Position numbers and translations under genes: made by a program. Positions 43,822 through 43,939 of a stretch of 43,939 bases of DNA are shown here, piece by piece. Each line of letters starts with the position of its first letter. The stretch's first letter is position 1. Source of the DNA: Betaproteobacteria bacterium (lineage in GTDB: Bacteria; Pseudomonadota; Gammaproteobacteria; Burkholderiales; JAEUOS01); the NCBI GenBank assembly GCA_028292405.1, contig JAQGMJ010000034.1, forward strand, positions 1-43,939, given 5' to 3'. The notes beneath the pieces are model-generated. The model was given only the letters and a program-made list of their open reading frames with translations. It searched no databases and was not told the DNA's origin.

Positions 43822-43939
43822 CCAAGTTTGACGGACACCCTAAAGAGGGGATACTTACCCTGATAGGAGTGTCCGATGAAGAAGAGCAAAGCGTACAAGC
43901 AGTACAGCCGGGAATTCAAGGTCGAAGCGCTACGGCTGG
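43822..43939 (+). mobile_element. Left end of an IS3-family insertion sequence (truncated by the window)
   Basis: CCAAGTTTGACGGACACCC at about 43822-43840 looks like the terminal inverted repeat, followed 35 bp later by the first transposase frame. The exact left edge cannot be fixed without the right end. The 7-bp arms CGGACAC (43832-43838) and GTGTCCG (43869-43875) flank the ribosome-binding site. Confidence 0.7.
43876..43939 (+). CDS. IS3-family transposase OrfA (N-terminal part, runs off the window)
   Basis: The first 21 codons read MKKSKAYKQYSREFKVEALRL, matching the start of IS3-family OrfA (Tnp1, HTH_Tnp_1: YSxEFKxEAVxL). OrfA carries a helix-turn-helix and leucine zipper and is joined to OrfB by -1 frameshifting in active members. 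AGGAG precedes the ATG. Only the start is visible. Confidence 0.8.
   Translation, partial: MKKSKAYKQYSREFKVEALRL

Overview
The window is the replication-origin region of a high-GC bacterial chromosome, most likely a betaproteobacterium of the order Burkholderiales. The evidence is the order yidC-yidD-rnpA-rpmH / dnaA-dnaN-gyrB, betaproteobacterial-looking core proteins, and several periplasmic solute receptors of the Bug (tripartite tricarboxylate transport) family, which that order has in large numbers. No rRNA, tRNA or CRISPR array was recognised.

Layout. 1-1201 (minus): start of yidC, then yidD, rnpA and rpmH. 1202-7299 (plus): DnaA-box-bearing upstream region, dnaA, a 303-bp AT-rich gap with clustered DnaA boxes (probable oriC), dnaN and gyrB. 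7300-12345: an abrupt low-GC accessory island. It starts 15 bp after gyrB with a DarT/DarG DNA ADP-ribosylation toxin-antitoxin pair. It continues with a divergent XRE-type regulator facing a three-gene unit: an unknown 147-aa protein, a 34-aa hydrophobic peptide, and an HNH-nuclease fusion protein. Three copies of the 9-mer ACTAAATTA lie in the divergent control region, one of them on the -35 box of the unit's promoter. This module is the best candidate for an undescribed system.

12362-31263 returns to high GC and is mostly chromosomal: a TAXI receptor lipoprotein with a frameshifted signal peptide, a heme-c/beta-propeller protein, a trypsin-like protease, a two-TM RCK potassium channel, a ParA/MinD-like ATPase, a NRAMP-related transporter with altered metal-site motifs, a TPR glycosyltransferase-like protein, a stand-alone ATP synthase subunit c gene, a MocR regulator, a CpxA/CpxR-like two-component system divergent from a His-rich Spy/CpxP-like protein, a NodT-like small lipoprotein, and a FetAB-type ABC exporter.

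31485-43739 is a catabolic/regulatory block: a BLUF-like protein lacking the key Gln; a GntR/UTRA regulator divergent from two alpha/beta hydrolases (the second without its nucleophile Ser) and a Bug receptor; a MarR regulator; an operon of AtzG-like small subunit, amidase, PuuE-like deacetylase and Bug receptor; a persulfide dioxygenase; a salicylate-5-hydroxylase-like Rieske oxygenase pair; and a third Bug receptor. The window ends inside the first gene of an IS3-family insertion sequence.

Functions were assigned by reading the translated sequence and family motifs. No database search was run.
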